64,000 bases of DNA. Origin: Mucilaginibacter sp. OK268. Lineage in GTDB: Bacteria; Bacteroidota; Bacteroidia; Sphingobacteriales; Sphingobacteriaceae. This document shows, in pieces, positions 25,773 to 33,960 of the stretch (its first letter is position 1; each line of letters begins with the position of its first letter). The notes beneath the pieces were generated by a model that saw nothing but the letters and a program-made list of their open reading frames with translations, did no database searches and was not told where the DNA came from. Location of the stretch: positions 186,001 to 250,000 of the forward strand of contig NZ_FNJV01000002.1 in assembly GCF_900103125.1 (NCBI RefSeq), read 5' to 3'. The translations under genes were made by a program, and so were the position numbers.

Positions 25773-26363
25773 TTAAGGTTTAAGCGCTTTTAATACCAGG
25801 TTCAAAGTTTGCATCATTAAACCCTCAGTCAATTCAAATTTGTTATTTACGTAGCTATTACCCTGGTGATGGTACTTTATTAATTGATATAAAGGGGCAA
25901 AAGCAATTGACCAGTAAACCTCAAATGGAAGTGGTATCAATTGCTTTTTTTGAATTGAATTTTCTATAAATGGCCCCAATACCGATCCAAAGGTAATAGT
26001 AAGAGTTTTACTCACCTCTTCGTAATAATGGGTATACCGCATAATTTCAATGAATTCCATTTCGGTTGGAAAACTACTGAAATACTTCATCCGGTTTACC
26101 CATTGCACTTTAAGTCCGGCAGCAAAATCCATTTCGGGCGAAAAATCTTTAAAGCTAAAGTCCATCATTTTGCCCGCTACCTCAACACACAAGCGGGTAA
26201 TCAGATCGTCCTTATCCTTGTAGTAAATGTAAATAGTAGCCGGTGATACTGCCGCAGCCTTTGCCAGTTTACTTACACTAAAACCGTCAAGCCCATTATC
26301 AACTATTAGTTCAATAGCTTTTTGGCGTATCAATTGCTCTTTATTTTCGTCGCGTGGTCTCAT
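25773..26363 (-). CDS. TetR/AcrR-family transcriptional repressor
   Basis: A 196-residue one-component regulator. The N-terminal helix-turn-helix is typical (RQKAIELIVDNGLDGFSVSK then LAKAAAVSPATIYIYYKDKD); the C-terminal helical domain (TetR_C) is where the ligand binds and is not diagnostic here. A perfect 10-bp palindrome TGAACGTTCA lies 20 bp upstream and a near-identical copy precedes the VOC gene, consistent with self-regulation and control of the downstream VOC-YciI genes. Confidence 0.95.
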   Translation of the reverse strand: MRPRDENKEQLIRQKAIELIVDNGLDGFSVSKLAKAAAVSPATIYIYYKDKDDLITRLCVEVAGKMMDFSFKDFSPEMDFAAGLKVQWVNRMKYFSSFPTEMEFIEIMRYTHYYEEVSKTLTITFGSVLGPFIENSIQKKQLIPLPFEVYWSIAFAPLYQLIKYHHQGNSYVNNKFELTEGLMMQTLNLVLKALKP

Positions 26364-26379
26364 ATATCATTACAAATAT

Positions 26380-26399
26380 AAGTGAACGTTCATTCATTT
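26380..26399. promoter_or_regulatory. TetR autoregulatory operator
   Basis: Contains the perfect palindrome TGAACGTTCA at 26383-26392, 20 bp before the TetR start codon, in the context AAGTGAACGTTCATTCATTT. Confidence 0.7.
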
Positions 26400-26589
26400 A
26401 AAAATTTATTTCTCTTTTTTCACTGCTCTATAAGTTAAATATGGCATCCTCACTGGGCCGAGAAATTATTTAAAAAAAAAGCAAAAACATTTTCACTTCT
26501 CAATTGTAGTACGAGTGATTTATTATTTTTATTCAAATAGTAATCAAATAATGTTTATCTTAGCATTATCATACTAAATGTTAATAATT

Positions 26590-26820
26590 ATGGAAAAATT
26601 AATAATATTAAGAATGTTCTTTTGTTTTCCACTATTTGGATTACTTCTGCCTGATGCCGGTATTTTAATCTCCAATAGCCCGGGACATATTCCACTCACT
26701 CATGTCATTATTGAAACATCAGCAATTTTCTGTATCCTGATCTGCACCGCGTTTATTTTCTACAGTAAGAAAAGAGAGCAAAGCCAGGCCGATAAAACAA
26801 ACGAAGCATCGTATTTCTAA
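26590..26820 (+). CDS. Small two-helix membrane protein, paralogue of 24546-24770
   Basis: Starts at ATG 26590, or at 26578 four codons earlier; alignment with the paralogue favours 26590 (MEKLIILRMFFCFPLFGLLL). 76 residues, two hydrophobic helices, basic tail SKKREQSQ. Together with its inverted paralogue it brackets a 1.8 kb segment holding the TetR, VOC and YciI-like genes. Function unknown. Confidence 0.6.
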   Translation: MEKLIILRMFFCFPLFGLLLPDAGILISNSPGHIPLTHVIIETSAIFCILICTAFIFYSKKREQSQADKTNEASYF

Positions 26821-27028
26821 ATACTTAATATTTCGTACCTATAAGTTAACACCTACCAAGCCACATTATTTGTTTCAAAAAATTGATTATGGGGTTTTTA
26901 TACCCCAATTTTTATTGCCATACCTTAGTAAATCATTATTCAGCGTAAATTTAAGACGTTTTATTTTCGGTATGGCCTTTGTTATATTTCTATTGGTTTT
27001 ACTGAAACTCGCAAACCAGTATTCATAA

Positions 27029-29260
27029 ATGAAAAAAATTTTACTCCTTATCCTATTTCCTTTAAGCACATTTGCCCAAACGGCAAGTACATATATACAA
27101 AATGGAAATGCCAGGGCTAATGCAAAAGATTATAATGCCGCCATACAGGAATTTACCAAGGCCATCCAACTTAATGATAGTAACAGTGAGGCCTATTTTT
27201 ATCGCGCAAATGCTTATGGTAATCTTAAAAATGATGAAGCTGCGATTGCCGATTATGCTAAAACTATAAGTCTGCGGCCAAATTTCGCGACTGCGTATTA
27301 TTATAAGGCCAATTCCGAAAGCAGCATTGGCAATTACCACAATGCCATTGATGATTTTAACAAAGCCATTTCCCTTGAGCCACAGAATGCGAAAATGTAC
27401 CAATATCGCGGTAGTGCCAAATCAAATCTCCAGGATTATGCAGCTGCTATTTCAGATTTCTCCTTTGCATTAAAACTTAGCCCAAACAACGCCGAATTAT
27501 ATGAATATAGAGGTCTGGCTAAAAACAACAAAGGCGATTTTACCGGGGCTATTAATGATTATAATACAGCTATAAAATTTAATCCTCAAAAAGGTGACTT
27601 ATACAGATACCGTGCGGACTCCAAAGCGAGCACAAATGATTATAGCGGAGCTGTGGCCGATTATACTATGGCGTTAACTTCTAACCCTCAAAATGCTGAG
27701 GCATATTTGTACCGGGCAAACACCAAAGGAAATCTGGGTGATTATAAAGGTGCGGTTGACGATTATAAAAAAGCGGCAGCTCTTAATCCTAATCTCAAAA
27801 ACCTGTTCTTTTACCTGGCCAATGCCGAAAATAACATGGGCGATAGTAAAGGGGCGCTTGATTATTTTAATAAAGCCGTTAGCCAATACCCAAACAGGGC
27901 CGATGTGTATTTATACCGGGGGCTCGTAAGGAGCAATCTGAAAGATTATAATGGTGCTATGGACGACCTTGATCATTCTATAACACTTGATCCTAAAAAT
28001 CCGGATGCTTATCAAAATCGCTCATCTGTTAAGCTCGAGCTCAATGATGGTGAGGGAGCCAAATCAGACGCCGACAGCGCAATTATATTAAACCCAAAAA
28101 GCTTAAAAGCATATATAAGTCGTAGCAAGGCAAAAATGGCTTTAAAAGATACCGCCGGCGTAATAGCCGATCTTACACAAGCCATCAATATCAATAATAA
28201 AAGCGATGAGGCATATTTAGTGCGTGGCGATGCTTACCGTAACCTGGGTAACAGGCAAGCGGCTATTCGTGATTATACAACAGCTATACAGGTAAACCCT
28301 AATTATACGTATGCCTATTTAAACCGTGGTATCGAAAAAGATAAGATAAATGATCAGGCCGGAGCTGTAAAGGATTTTGAAAAGCTCCTAACGATTTCGC
28401 CGCAACGCCAGGATGTTTATACACGCTTGGGCCGGGTGACTGATTTTTTCAAATACACTACAAAAGGTGTATCGCTATTTACAACTGCCATTAGCTTAAA
28501 CCCGGCAAACTCAAACTTTTACCTTTTCAGGGGGGAAGCAAAAGCCGCCACCGGCGATATACAGGGTGCCATGGCCGATTATGATGCAGGTATTGTTAAA
28601 AATCCTAAAAACATTGCCATTTTGCTAAAACGCGGTCTTAATCGTGCCGACTTTCAGGACAACAGCGGGGCTCTGGCCGACTTTAGCGCGGCTATAAAAA
28701 TTGACTCTACTTCTGATTCATCAGCAGTGGTATACCAAAACCGCGGACATATTCAGGCCCGGTTAAAAAACTATAAAGCAGCCCTGGCCGATCTGGATAA
28801 AGCCGTATCCATTTATTCAAATGACGAAACCTTTTTATTCAGAGGTGATGTTAAATTAGCCTTAAAGGATTATGCTGGTGCCGTGGATGATTTTCATAAC
28901 GCCGCCTATATTAATAACAAGAACGCCAAAGCTTATGCGCATAGCAGCATCGCCAAAAATAAACTGGGCGATGAACAAGGCTCGACCGATGATTTTGACA
29001 ATGCCTTAAAATTTGGTGATGGCGCCTATGTTTATACCGATTTGGCCGAATTAAAACTCAGCCTTAATGATGCAGCAGGCTCGCTCGGCGATTGCGTTAC
29101 AGCCATCACTCTAAACCCCAAATATGCCGGGGCTTATTTACAAATGGGGCTTACAAAAATCGCGCTCAACCAAAAACCACAAGCCTGCACCGATTTTAAC
29201 AAAGCTATTGAACTGGGTTTAAAAAAAGCTTCGATCATAGCGAGCCGTTATTGCCGGTAA
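27029..29260 (+). CDS. Exported tetratricopeptide-repeat protein (743 aa)
   Basis: A signal peptide (MKKILLLILFPLSTFAQ) is followed by about twenty consecutive 34-residue TPR units, almost without interruption, from residue 20 to the end. Typical units read 'A-Y-x-Y-R-G-x-A-K-x-x-x-x-D-Y-x-G-A-I-x-D-Y-x-x-A-I-x-L-N-P', for example YRGSAKSNLQDYAAAISDFS. There is no enzyme domain or membrane anchor, so it is likely a periplasmic scaffold that binds other proteins. Two Cys lie near the C-terminus (ACTDF, SRYCR). Near-identical units suggest recent internal duplication. A terminator follows. Confidence 0.93.
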   Translation: MKKILLLILFPLSTFAQTASTYIQNGNARANAKDYNAAIQEFTKAIQLNDSNSEAYFYRANAYGNLKNDEAAIADYAKTISLRPNFATAYYYKANSESSIGNYHNAIDDFNKAISLEPQNAKMYQYRGSAKSNLQDYAAAISDFSFALKLSPNNAELYEYRGLAKNNKGDFTGAINDYNTAIKFNPQKGDLYRYRADSKASTNDYSGAVADYTMALTSNPQNAEAYLYRANTKGNLGDYKGAVDDYKKAAALNPNLKNLFFYLANAENNMGDSKGALDYFNKAVSQYPNRADVYLYRGLVRSNLKDYNGAMDDLDHSITLDPKNPDAYQNRSSVKLELNDGEGAKSDADSAIILNPKSLKAYISRSKAKMALKDTAGVIADLTQAININNKSDEAYLVRGDAYRNLGNRQAAIRDYTTAIQVNPNYTYAYLNRGIEKDKINDQAGAVKDFEKLLTISPQRQDVYTRLGRVTDFFKYTTKGVSLFTTAISLNPANSNFYLFRGEAKAATGDIQGAMADYDAGIVKNPKNIAILLKRGLNRADFQDNSGALADFSAAIKIDSTSDSSAVVYQNRGHIQARLKNYKAALADLDKAVSIYSNDETFLFRGDVKLALKDYAGAVDDFHNAAYINNKNAKAYAHSSIAKNKLGDEQGSTDDFDNALKFGDGAYVYTDLAELKLSLNDAAGSLGDCVTAITLNPKYAGAYLQMGLTKIALNQKPQACTDFNKAIELGLKKASIIASRYCR

Positions 29261-29279
29261 AAATTTAAAGAGTATACAT

Positions 29280-29310
29280 AAAAGGCCATCCTGTAATGGG
29301 ATGGCCTTTT
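29280..29310. terminator. Bidirectional terminator after the TPR gene
   Basis: AAAAGGCCATCC pairs with GGATGGCCTTTT over a 7-base loop; followed by ATTATTT. Shared with the converging HTH gene. Confidence 0.9.
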
Positions 29311-29336
29311 ATTATTTCAAGTTTTTTAACGTTCAA

Positions 29337-29696
29337 CTATCCGGCTTTTTTATCCAAATGCAACTGATCGCGCAGATCTTTGATCTCCATTTCGTAAGCA
29401 CGCATGCGGGCATGTAAAATATCAACCTCGGTACGCATCATTTGGATCTCGGTGATCAGTTTGGCTGATTCAGGCTTGTCTATTTTTTTTTCACCAGTAC
29501 CCAAAATAAGCCACTCCGGTGAGTATTTAAGTTGGAAACAAAGCTTACGGATCAAATAATAACTGATATCCTGTTTTTGATTGATCACTTTACTGATAAA
29601 ACCCTGGTCAACCCCTATAGCACCTGCAAGGCCTAGTTGCCCGCCGTGCTCCTTTACAATTACTTTTAACCGCTTTATTATTGCTTCATCAGACAT
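29337..29696 (-). CDS. Small HTH protein with C-terminal coiled coil
   Basis: I start at ATG 29696 (MSDEAIIKRLKVIVKEHGGQ), giving 119 residues. The N-terminal 65 residues form an XRE-like helix-turn-helix (LGLAGAIGVDQGFISKVINQ, then LIRKLCFQLKYSPEWLILGT). The C-terminal 45 residues are a heptad-rich coiled coil (MMRTEVDILHARMRAYEMEI) that should dimerise it. This is a common Bacteroidetes phage-associated or developmental regulator type. It is the first of several regulators in the 29-32 kb segment before the phage cluster. Confidence 0.85.
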   Translation of the reverse strand: MSDEAIIKRLKVIVKEHGGQLGLAGAIGVDQGFISKVINQKQDISYYLIRKLCFQLKYSPEWLILGTGEKKIDKPESAKLITEIQMMRTEVDILHARMRAYEMEIKDLRDQLHLDKKAG

Positions 29697-29793
29697 ATAC
29701 AACTGCAATAATAAACAATTTGTTCATTTGGCAAATATTTATTTACGCTTTGCCATCACTATCCTAATCAATACATAACGGGGTCATAAATCA

Positions 29794-30102
29794 TCACCCC
29801 TCTACCCTGTACAGTAATTCATTAAGTTGGTTATTATATACCTGAATACTGATTCGGCCGCAGTTGTAATCGGTACTTAGTTTTTTTAGCTGGTCACCTA
29901 TTTCACTTTTGGTTGAATTTTGGATTAATGCCTCATTTAACCGGTTAAGCTTTTGCCCTAAACTTTGCATAAGCAATAATGGCTGAACATCATTTGTTTG
30001 CTTTAAAAGTGCTCTTTGCTTACGACGTTGTTGTTTATCAAATCTCAAAATAAGATAAACTGCCACCGAACCTATAATCAGAAAAAAATAAAATAAACTC
30101 AT
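29794..30102 (-). CDS. Single-helix membrane protein, related to 33961-34314
   Basis: Start at ATG 30102 (MSLFYFFLIIGSVAVYLILR), 102 residues. An N-terminal membrane helix is followed by a basic stretch (DKQQRRKQRALLKQ), then an alpha-helical domain: DVQPLLLMQSLGQKLNRLNE ... NCGRISIQVYNNQLNELLYR. The same order (helix, DVQQIYLL, K-x-x-V/L-x-x-L, 'G-Q/R-I-x-x-x-x-x-N-x-x-L-x-x-L-L') is seen in the protein at 33961-34314, so the two are probably paralogues. Function unknown. Confidence 0.65.
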   Translation of the reverse strand: MSLFYFFLIIGSVAVYLILRFDKQQRRKQRALLKQTNDVQPLLLMQSLGQKLNRLNEALIQNSTKSEIGDQLKKLSTDYNCGRISIQVYNNQLNELLYRVEG

Positions 30103-30322
30103 TGCCTCCAAACATTTATATATAATGTTATTACGACGTTTTTACCGAATAGGTTACTTATGGCTCATAAATTCGGCAAATACAAAGTTTATGACATACA
30201 ACTCAGCCCAATAACCGGAGAATTATTGGCGATGTTTTTTCAATTCCGATTTAAAAAGCGGTACTTTGTAGTGTATAATGGCTGTGGATACAATAAAGCT
30301 CAGCTCAAATAGTATATATATC

Positions 30323-30661
30323 ATGAAACCAGGAGACAAGGTAATTTGCATAAATGACAGGATCGATCCTGAAAAAAGCGAAGAAATAAGAAGGGATTTT
30401 GAGATCTGGATAACCAAAGATAAAGAATATACCATCCGCGAAATACTGGATAATAATGGCATAGTAACCGGGGTATTGCTGGATGAGGTACACAATTTCC
30501 CCAAATTTTTTAAGCTGATCAATCGTTTCCAGGAGCCTGCTTTTGCCCAATGGCGTTTCCGTAAATTGAACTATGCCAGTCAACCCGCCGAGGCGATCAG
30601 CGAGGTTGAGGAATTAGTAGAGGCGGAACAAGAAGAAAAACAGCAGATTAAGGTGAAGTAA
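30323..30661 (+). CDS. Hypothetical acidic protein (112 aa)
   Basis: I choose ATG 30323 (MKPGDKVICINDRIDPEKSE): an upstream ATG at 30278 adds 15 non-conserved residues. The body resembles a small beta-barrel (SH3-like) domain: GDKVICIND, KDKEYTIREILDNNGIVTGV, LLDEVHN, and ends with an acidic tail rich in Glu. Proteins of this kind occur in Bacteroidetes mobile regions. No function is assigned. A strong hairpin terminator follows. Confidence 0.65.
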   Translation: MKPGDKVICINDRIDPEKSEEIRRDFEIWITKDKEYTIREILDNNGIVTGVLLDEVHNFPKFFKLINRFQEPAFAQWRFRKLNYASQPAEAISEVEELVEAEQEEKQQIKVK

Positions 30662-30699
30662 CAGATCCCTGCTGCGCCTAATTCATATCTATTTAAGCC

Positions 30700-30744
30700 A
30701 AAAACGTCTGAGGCAGGGATAATATCCCTGCCTCAGACGTTTTT
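30700..30744. terminator. Perfect 21-bp stem, 3-nt loop
   Basis: Arms 30700-30720 and 30724-30744 are exact reverse complements (core ACGTCTGAGGCAGGGAT) around loop AAT, ending in TTTTT. It serves the gene upstream (+) and, through its A-tract, the opposite strand. Confidence 0.92.
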
Positions 30745-30760
30745 ATAAATTATGATTATA

Positions 30761-30774
30761 ATTCCATTTGGCAT
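30761..30774. promoter_or_regulatory. Copy of the 14-bp phage palindrome ATTCCATTTGGCAT
   Basis: Matches the ATKCCAAWYGGMAT family seen upstream of the phage operons (37191, 37911, 46338, 49962), with one arm variant. It lies between the terminator at 30744 and the 3' end of the minus-strand gene at 30797, so it is not in promoter position for that gene. Confidence 0.55.
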
Positions 30775-30796
30775 AATAAAATGCACAAAAATTTGC

Positions 30797-31210
30797 TTAA
30801 TCATAAATGCGGGCAGCCTCAGTTTCAACCAGCTGTGTTAGCATAGTTTTCAAAACAGCTTCACGGGCCCATTGCTGCTCAATTATGGCGGCATCATTCT
30901 GATACCATTTCAATGGAGCACTTATTTCAATACGTGCTTTATATACAAAGTTTTTGGTTGGGTGCATTTTACTGCCTTCATAACTGTTCAGGCCCTCTGC
31001 CTTTAATATTTTAGCAAACTCACGTGCCTTAATATCAACCTGCAGACATTCGTCCAGTGAATTTTTGTAATCCTGTTTATCTTCCAGCCAAAGCGTAAGC
31101 GTGTCGTCGTTTAAGTCGTGGTCTGCAATGGCAATCCGGCTATAATCGTAATCTACAGATATAATAAGCCACCATAATTGATCTTTTAGTTTTTGTGCGA
31201 TTTTTATCAT
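30797..31210 (-). CDS. Hypothetical protein (137 aa)
   Basis: Start at ATG 31210 (MIKIAQKLKDQLWWLIISVD). The protein is soluble, mixed alpha/beta, rich in acidic residues (YSRIAIADHDLNDDTLTLWL) and ends with a helical stretch ending TEAARIYD. With the 60-residue gene upstream it forms a short minus-strand unit divergent from the S24 repressor, the place where a phage-type lytic or antirepressor operon would sit. No known family is recognised. Confidence 0.65.
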   Translation of the reverse strand: MIKIAQKLKDQLWWLIISVDYDYSRIAIADHDLNDDTLTLWLEDKQDYKNSLDECLQVDIKAREFAKILKAEGLNSYEGSKMHPTKNFVYKARIEISAPLKWYQNDAAIIEQQWAREAVLKTMLTQLVETEAARIYD

Positions 31211-31257
31211 TGTATTGTTTTTATTTACTGAATAGGGTGTTTTTTTAGGCAGATGTG

Positions 31258-31440
31258 CTATCTGAAAGCCGGGGTCCAACCGGGCATATATTGCTGTATA
31301 GCCGCTATTTCTTTACTATACTTTGCACACGTCTCTATATAAGCCTGGTATCGTATAACTTGTTCATTACCGGAATAAATGGCGGCATTTTGTTGGTCTT
31401 GTTCATCTTGTTTTTGAATGGCGGAGTAGGCTATATGCAT
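31258..31440 (-). CDS. Hypothetical protein (60 aa) divergent from the S24 repressor
   Basis: A short soluble protein (MHIAYSAIQKQDEQDQQNAA ... YAKYSKEIAAI-like helical region). It ends 48 bp before the start of the 137-residue gene on the same strand. The opposite strand has a similar-length open frame with membrane-like composition but weaker coding character, so I prefer this one. It occupies a Cro-like position but has no recognisable DNA-binding motif. Confidence 0.5.
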   Translation of the reverse strand: MHIAYSAIQKQDEQDQQNAAIYSGNEQVIRYQAYIETCAKYSKEIAAIQQYMPGWTPAFR

Positions 31441-31590
31441 GGTAAAAAATTTGTGTACGGGCTGGGTATTCTTGATGTTGATTTCTACTCCACGTTTTTC
31501 TGTAATAAATATTCTTTAATTTCTTTATTAAATATATTTGCCATTGAAAAAAAATGTAGTACTTTAGTGAAATCAACAAGACAAATATAC

Positions 31591-31625
31591 AGAATAATCT
31601 TTACTTTAATCAAGAATAATCTTTA
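31591..31625. promoter_or_regulatory. Two direct repeats AGAATAATCTTTA, likely repressor operators
   Basis: AGAATAATCTTTA occurs exactly twice, at 31591-31603 and 31613-31625, a spacing of 22 bp start to start, which places both on the same face of the DNA helix (two turns). The second ends 13 bp before the S24 repressor start codon. Probable binding sites for that repressor or its partner. Confidence 0.7.
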
Positions 31626-31638
31626 AAAAGTTATCAAC

Positions 31639-32340
31639 ATGAATGATACCCCAAAAGCCAACAAGATCAAAACTATTCGCCCGGAAACTCTGGAGTTTAT
31701 CATACTTTATAACCAACTTAAAGGAAAAGCATTCCTGGGGAACGCTCAGTTATCCGAGGTTCTTGGTTTTAACTCACCAAGCTCTATTACCGAAATAATA
31801 AAGAGCAGGCAAAATATAGATCCAGAAAAACTCAGAATATTTAAAGAAAAATATGCAGAGTTTATTTCAGGAGCAAAAACAGATACAATTCAAGAAAAAA
31901 ATACAGAAAAAAGAACAGAAGAAGGCATCCCAATGTACGAGATCTCGGCTACCGCCTCGGGGGTAGAGGTTTACAATGACATTAATGATTCCATGCCAGT
32001 TGGCCGCATGAACTTCCCTGGAATTGAAGATTGCGATTTCGCATTGCCGGTTTGGGGACATTCTATGTACCCTTACCTGGAAAATGGCTGTTGGGTAGCT
32101 TTAAAGGTAATACACGATAAAAAAATACTACCGGGCGAAGTATACTATATTGAATGGGGCGAATACCGTATGTATAAAAGATTATTGGTTGGCGATAGTC
32201 CTGAAGAAGTAGTTGCCCACTCGGATAATACCACAGAAATGATAGGAAACCGGCTTAAATATGCTCCCTTTATCATTAAAATAGCCGACATTAAAAAATT
32301 GTGCCTGGTAAAAGACATCCATAAAAAACACAACCACTGA
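31639..32340 (+). CDS. S24/LexA-like (CI-type) repressor
   Basis: A 233-residue protein with an N-terminal helix-turn-helix (LGNAQLSEVLGFNSPSSITE, residues about 33-55), an extended linker with Gln/Glu/Lys, and a C-terminal S24 peptidase domain. Catalytic residues are Ser142 in WGHSMYPYLENG and Lys180 in YRMYKRLL. The cleavage site is usually Ala-Gly or Cys-Gly; here the matching segment reads SATASGVEV, i.e. Ser-Gly, so self-cleavage may be altered. Such proteins hold prophages silent until DNA damage. It may control the phage cluster 5 kb downstream, but a shared operator was not seen. Confidence 0.92.
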   Translation: MNDTPKANKIKTIRPETLEFIILYNQLKGKAFLGNAQLSEVLGFNSPSSITEIIKSRQNIDPEKLRIFKEKYAEFISGAKTDTIQEKNTEKRTEEGIPMYEISATASGVEVYNDINDSMPVGRMNFPGIEDCDFALPVWGHSMYPYLENGCWVALKVIHDKKILPGEVYYIEWGEYRMYKRLLVGDSPEEVVAHSDNTTEMIGNRLKYAPFIIKIADIKKLCLVKDIHKKHNH

Positions 32341-32347
32341 TGTGTAC

Positions 32348-32382
32348 ACCATAAGTCCGCCATTGCCTGGTGGGCTTATGGT
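32348..32382. terminator. Terminator after the S24 repressor
   Basis: ACCATAAGTCCGCCA pairs imperfectly with TGGTGGGCTTATGGT over the loop TTGCC, followed by ATTTTATA. Confidence 0.75.
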
Positions 32383-32398
32383 ATTTTATACTACACGC

Positions 32399-32704
32399 TT
32401 AAACAAGCGGCTTGTTTCCTTGCTCAATTCGAAAGATCATGCAATCCAGATCTGTTTTTATGCTTTCCAGTACCTCTCCTAAATCGCTTTTAGACAGATC
32501 ATCCCTAAATTCGTCGCGTTTGGTATTAGCAATATATTGCAGGTAGGTTGTGATCATAAGGGCATGTTTCTTATCTAAACGTGCGCCATCATATGCTATT
32601 ACTTTAAATAGCTGTTCTAAATGGGTAAAATAATTACGCGCGTTCAACCTTTCGATATCCTCCGACTCTCGTTTAAGCCATTTTAAAAATTCCACGAGGG
32701 TCAT
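32399..32704 (-). CDS. Hypothetical helical protein (101 aa)
   Basis: All-helical and charged (MTLVEFLKWLKRESEDIERL, FTHLEQLFKVIAYDGARLDK, then LSKSDLGEVLESIKTDLDCM). No signal peptide or membrane helix. It converges with the repressor. Function unknown. Confidence 0.65.
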   Translation of the reverse strand: MTLVEFLKWLKRESEDIERLNARNYFTHLEQLFKVIAYDGARLDKKHALMITTYLQYIANTKRDEFRDDLSKSDLGEVLESIKTDLDCMIFRIEQGNKPLV

Positions 32705-32917
32705 AGTTTATACACTTAATTGATTATTTGCCGTTCAATAGTAAATATAGGAACATTGAGATGATTATCATGCCTCCAACCGTTACAGACTTATCGCATT
32801 GTATTGATCCTGGCATAAAAGCTTGTGTATTAAAATATAAAATCACTATTTTTGAAATCATAAACCATTGTAAAACAACCAAATAAAACCTATTAATTTC
32901 AACTCACTGCAATTAAC
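32705..32917. other. Gene-free AT-rich spacer
   Basis: No coding frame or clear structure; presumably holds the promoter of the minus-strand helical protein. Confidence 0.5.
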
Positions 32918-33064
32918 ATGCTGGTTAAAATCCTACATTTCATTAATTACCAACTCAGCGTTGGCAATAAGTTACAGAATATAGCTTTTTATGCCATACT
33001 CCTGTTTATGATATGGGTTGTTATCATACAGCTGAAACTCAAACAACACAAACCTTATCGATAG
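32918..33064 (+). CDS. Possible small single-helix membrane protein (48 aa)
   Basis: An ATG-led frame of 48 codons: a polar N-terminus (MLVKILHFINYQLSVGNKLQ), one hydrophobic helix (IAFYAILLFMIWVVIIQ) and a basic tail KLKQHKPYR. Composition fits a genuine small membrane protein, but there is no independent support. Confidence 0.4.
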   Translation: MLVKILHFINYQLSVGNKLQNIAFYAILLFMIWVVIIQLKLKQHKPYR

Positions 33065-33211
33065 TTAAAAGGAATAGCTACGTCTTTCTCTCCAGCATCA
33101 TCTACAGCCTGTAATAATAAGCACATAGCTTAAAGGCATACTAACTGCATGTTGATTTAAACCCTATTCTATTTTATAACTTGGCATTCATTATACTAAA
33201 AATATATTCAT

Positions 33212-33712
33212 ATGCTCATCCGCCTGGCCACATTAAATGATATCCCCCAGATCATGCAACTTATTGTCGAAGTTGTACCTGTTATGATAGCATCCGGAAA
33301 TCTTCAATGGGACGATCACTACCCTAATATTGCCGTATTTACTGATGATATTAGTAAGGATCAACTCTGGGTAGTGGAGATTGAAGAGCAAATTGCAGGC
33401 ATTGCCGCAATAACGACGGATCAGGAGCCTGAATACGCCAAAGTTGGCTGGGATATTACAGAGGCTGCCATAGTTACGCATCGCCTTGCTGTGAGCCCTC
33501 AATATCAAGGATTGGGCATAGCCGCTACCTTATTACAACAAGCCGAGAACGAAGCCATACGCCGGAATATAAAAACATTACGCATCGACACCAATACCAG
33601 CAACCAGGCTACTCAAAAGCTATTTCCTAAACTGGGTTATATCTATGCTGGTGAAATCGATCTGAGTTTTAGACCCGGGCTGAGATTTTATTGTTATGAA
33701 AAACGACTTTAA
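33212..33712 (+). CDS. GNAT-family N-acetyltransferase
   Basis: A 166-residue protein with the GNAT order: N-terminal strand LIRLATLNDIPQIMQLI, central strands VVEIEEQIAGIAAITTD, acetyl-CoA-binding motif A AVSPQYQGLGIAATLLQQAE (the Q/R-x-x-G-x-G/A loop) and the final part TLRIDTNTSNQATQKLFPKL with GYIYAGEI. It transfers acetyl from acetyl-CoA to an amine; the acceptor is unknown. Single-gene unit. Confidence 0.93.
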   Translation: MLIRLATLNDIPQIMQLIVEVVPVMIASGNLQWDDHYPNIAVFTDDISKDQLWVVEIEEQIAGIAAITTDQEPEYAKVGWDITEAAIVTHRLAVSPQYQGLGIAATLLQQAENEAIRRNIKTLRIDTNTSNQATQKLFPKLGYIYAGEIDLSFRPGLRFYCYEKRL

Positions 33713-33960
33713 ATACCTTTAAAACTATAAAAGCGAATATTCTGTCTCCCAAAAAGCAAGTTAGCCAGGCCTGTACAAAAACCCATCTGAACACAAAAAC
33801 ATGTTTGTTTTTTTTAACTAAGAGGAAAAATTAAATACTTATCAACATTTGTTCGATTTATCAACATTGCAGTAATAAGTAAGATATAATACCCATATAT
33901 TTATTTAATAAATTACTGATAGCCTCCCGCTACAGTCACCTAAATTATAAAACTAAGAAG

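Noticed and set aside
26887..27069. 60-codon minus-strand frame overlapping the start of the TPR gene
   Set aside because: Low-complexity, overlaps a strong gene with signal peptide, and has no recognisable features; shadow frame.
31255..31626. 123-codon plus-strand frame with hydrophobic stretches opposite the small divergent gene
   Set aside because: It overlaps the repressor's operator repeats and the minus-strand frame has better composition; the apparent membrane character comes from A/T-rich codons.
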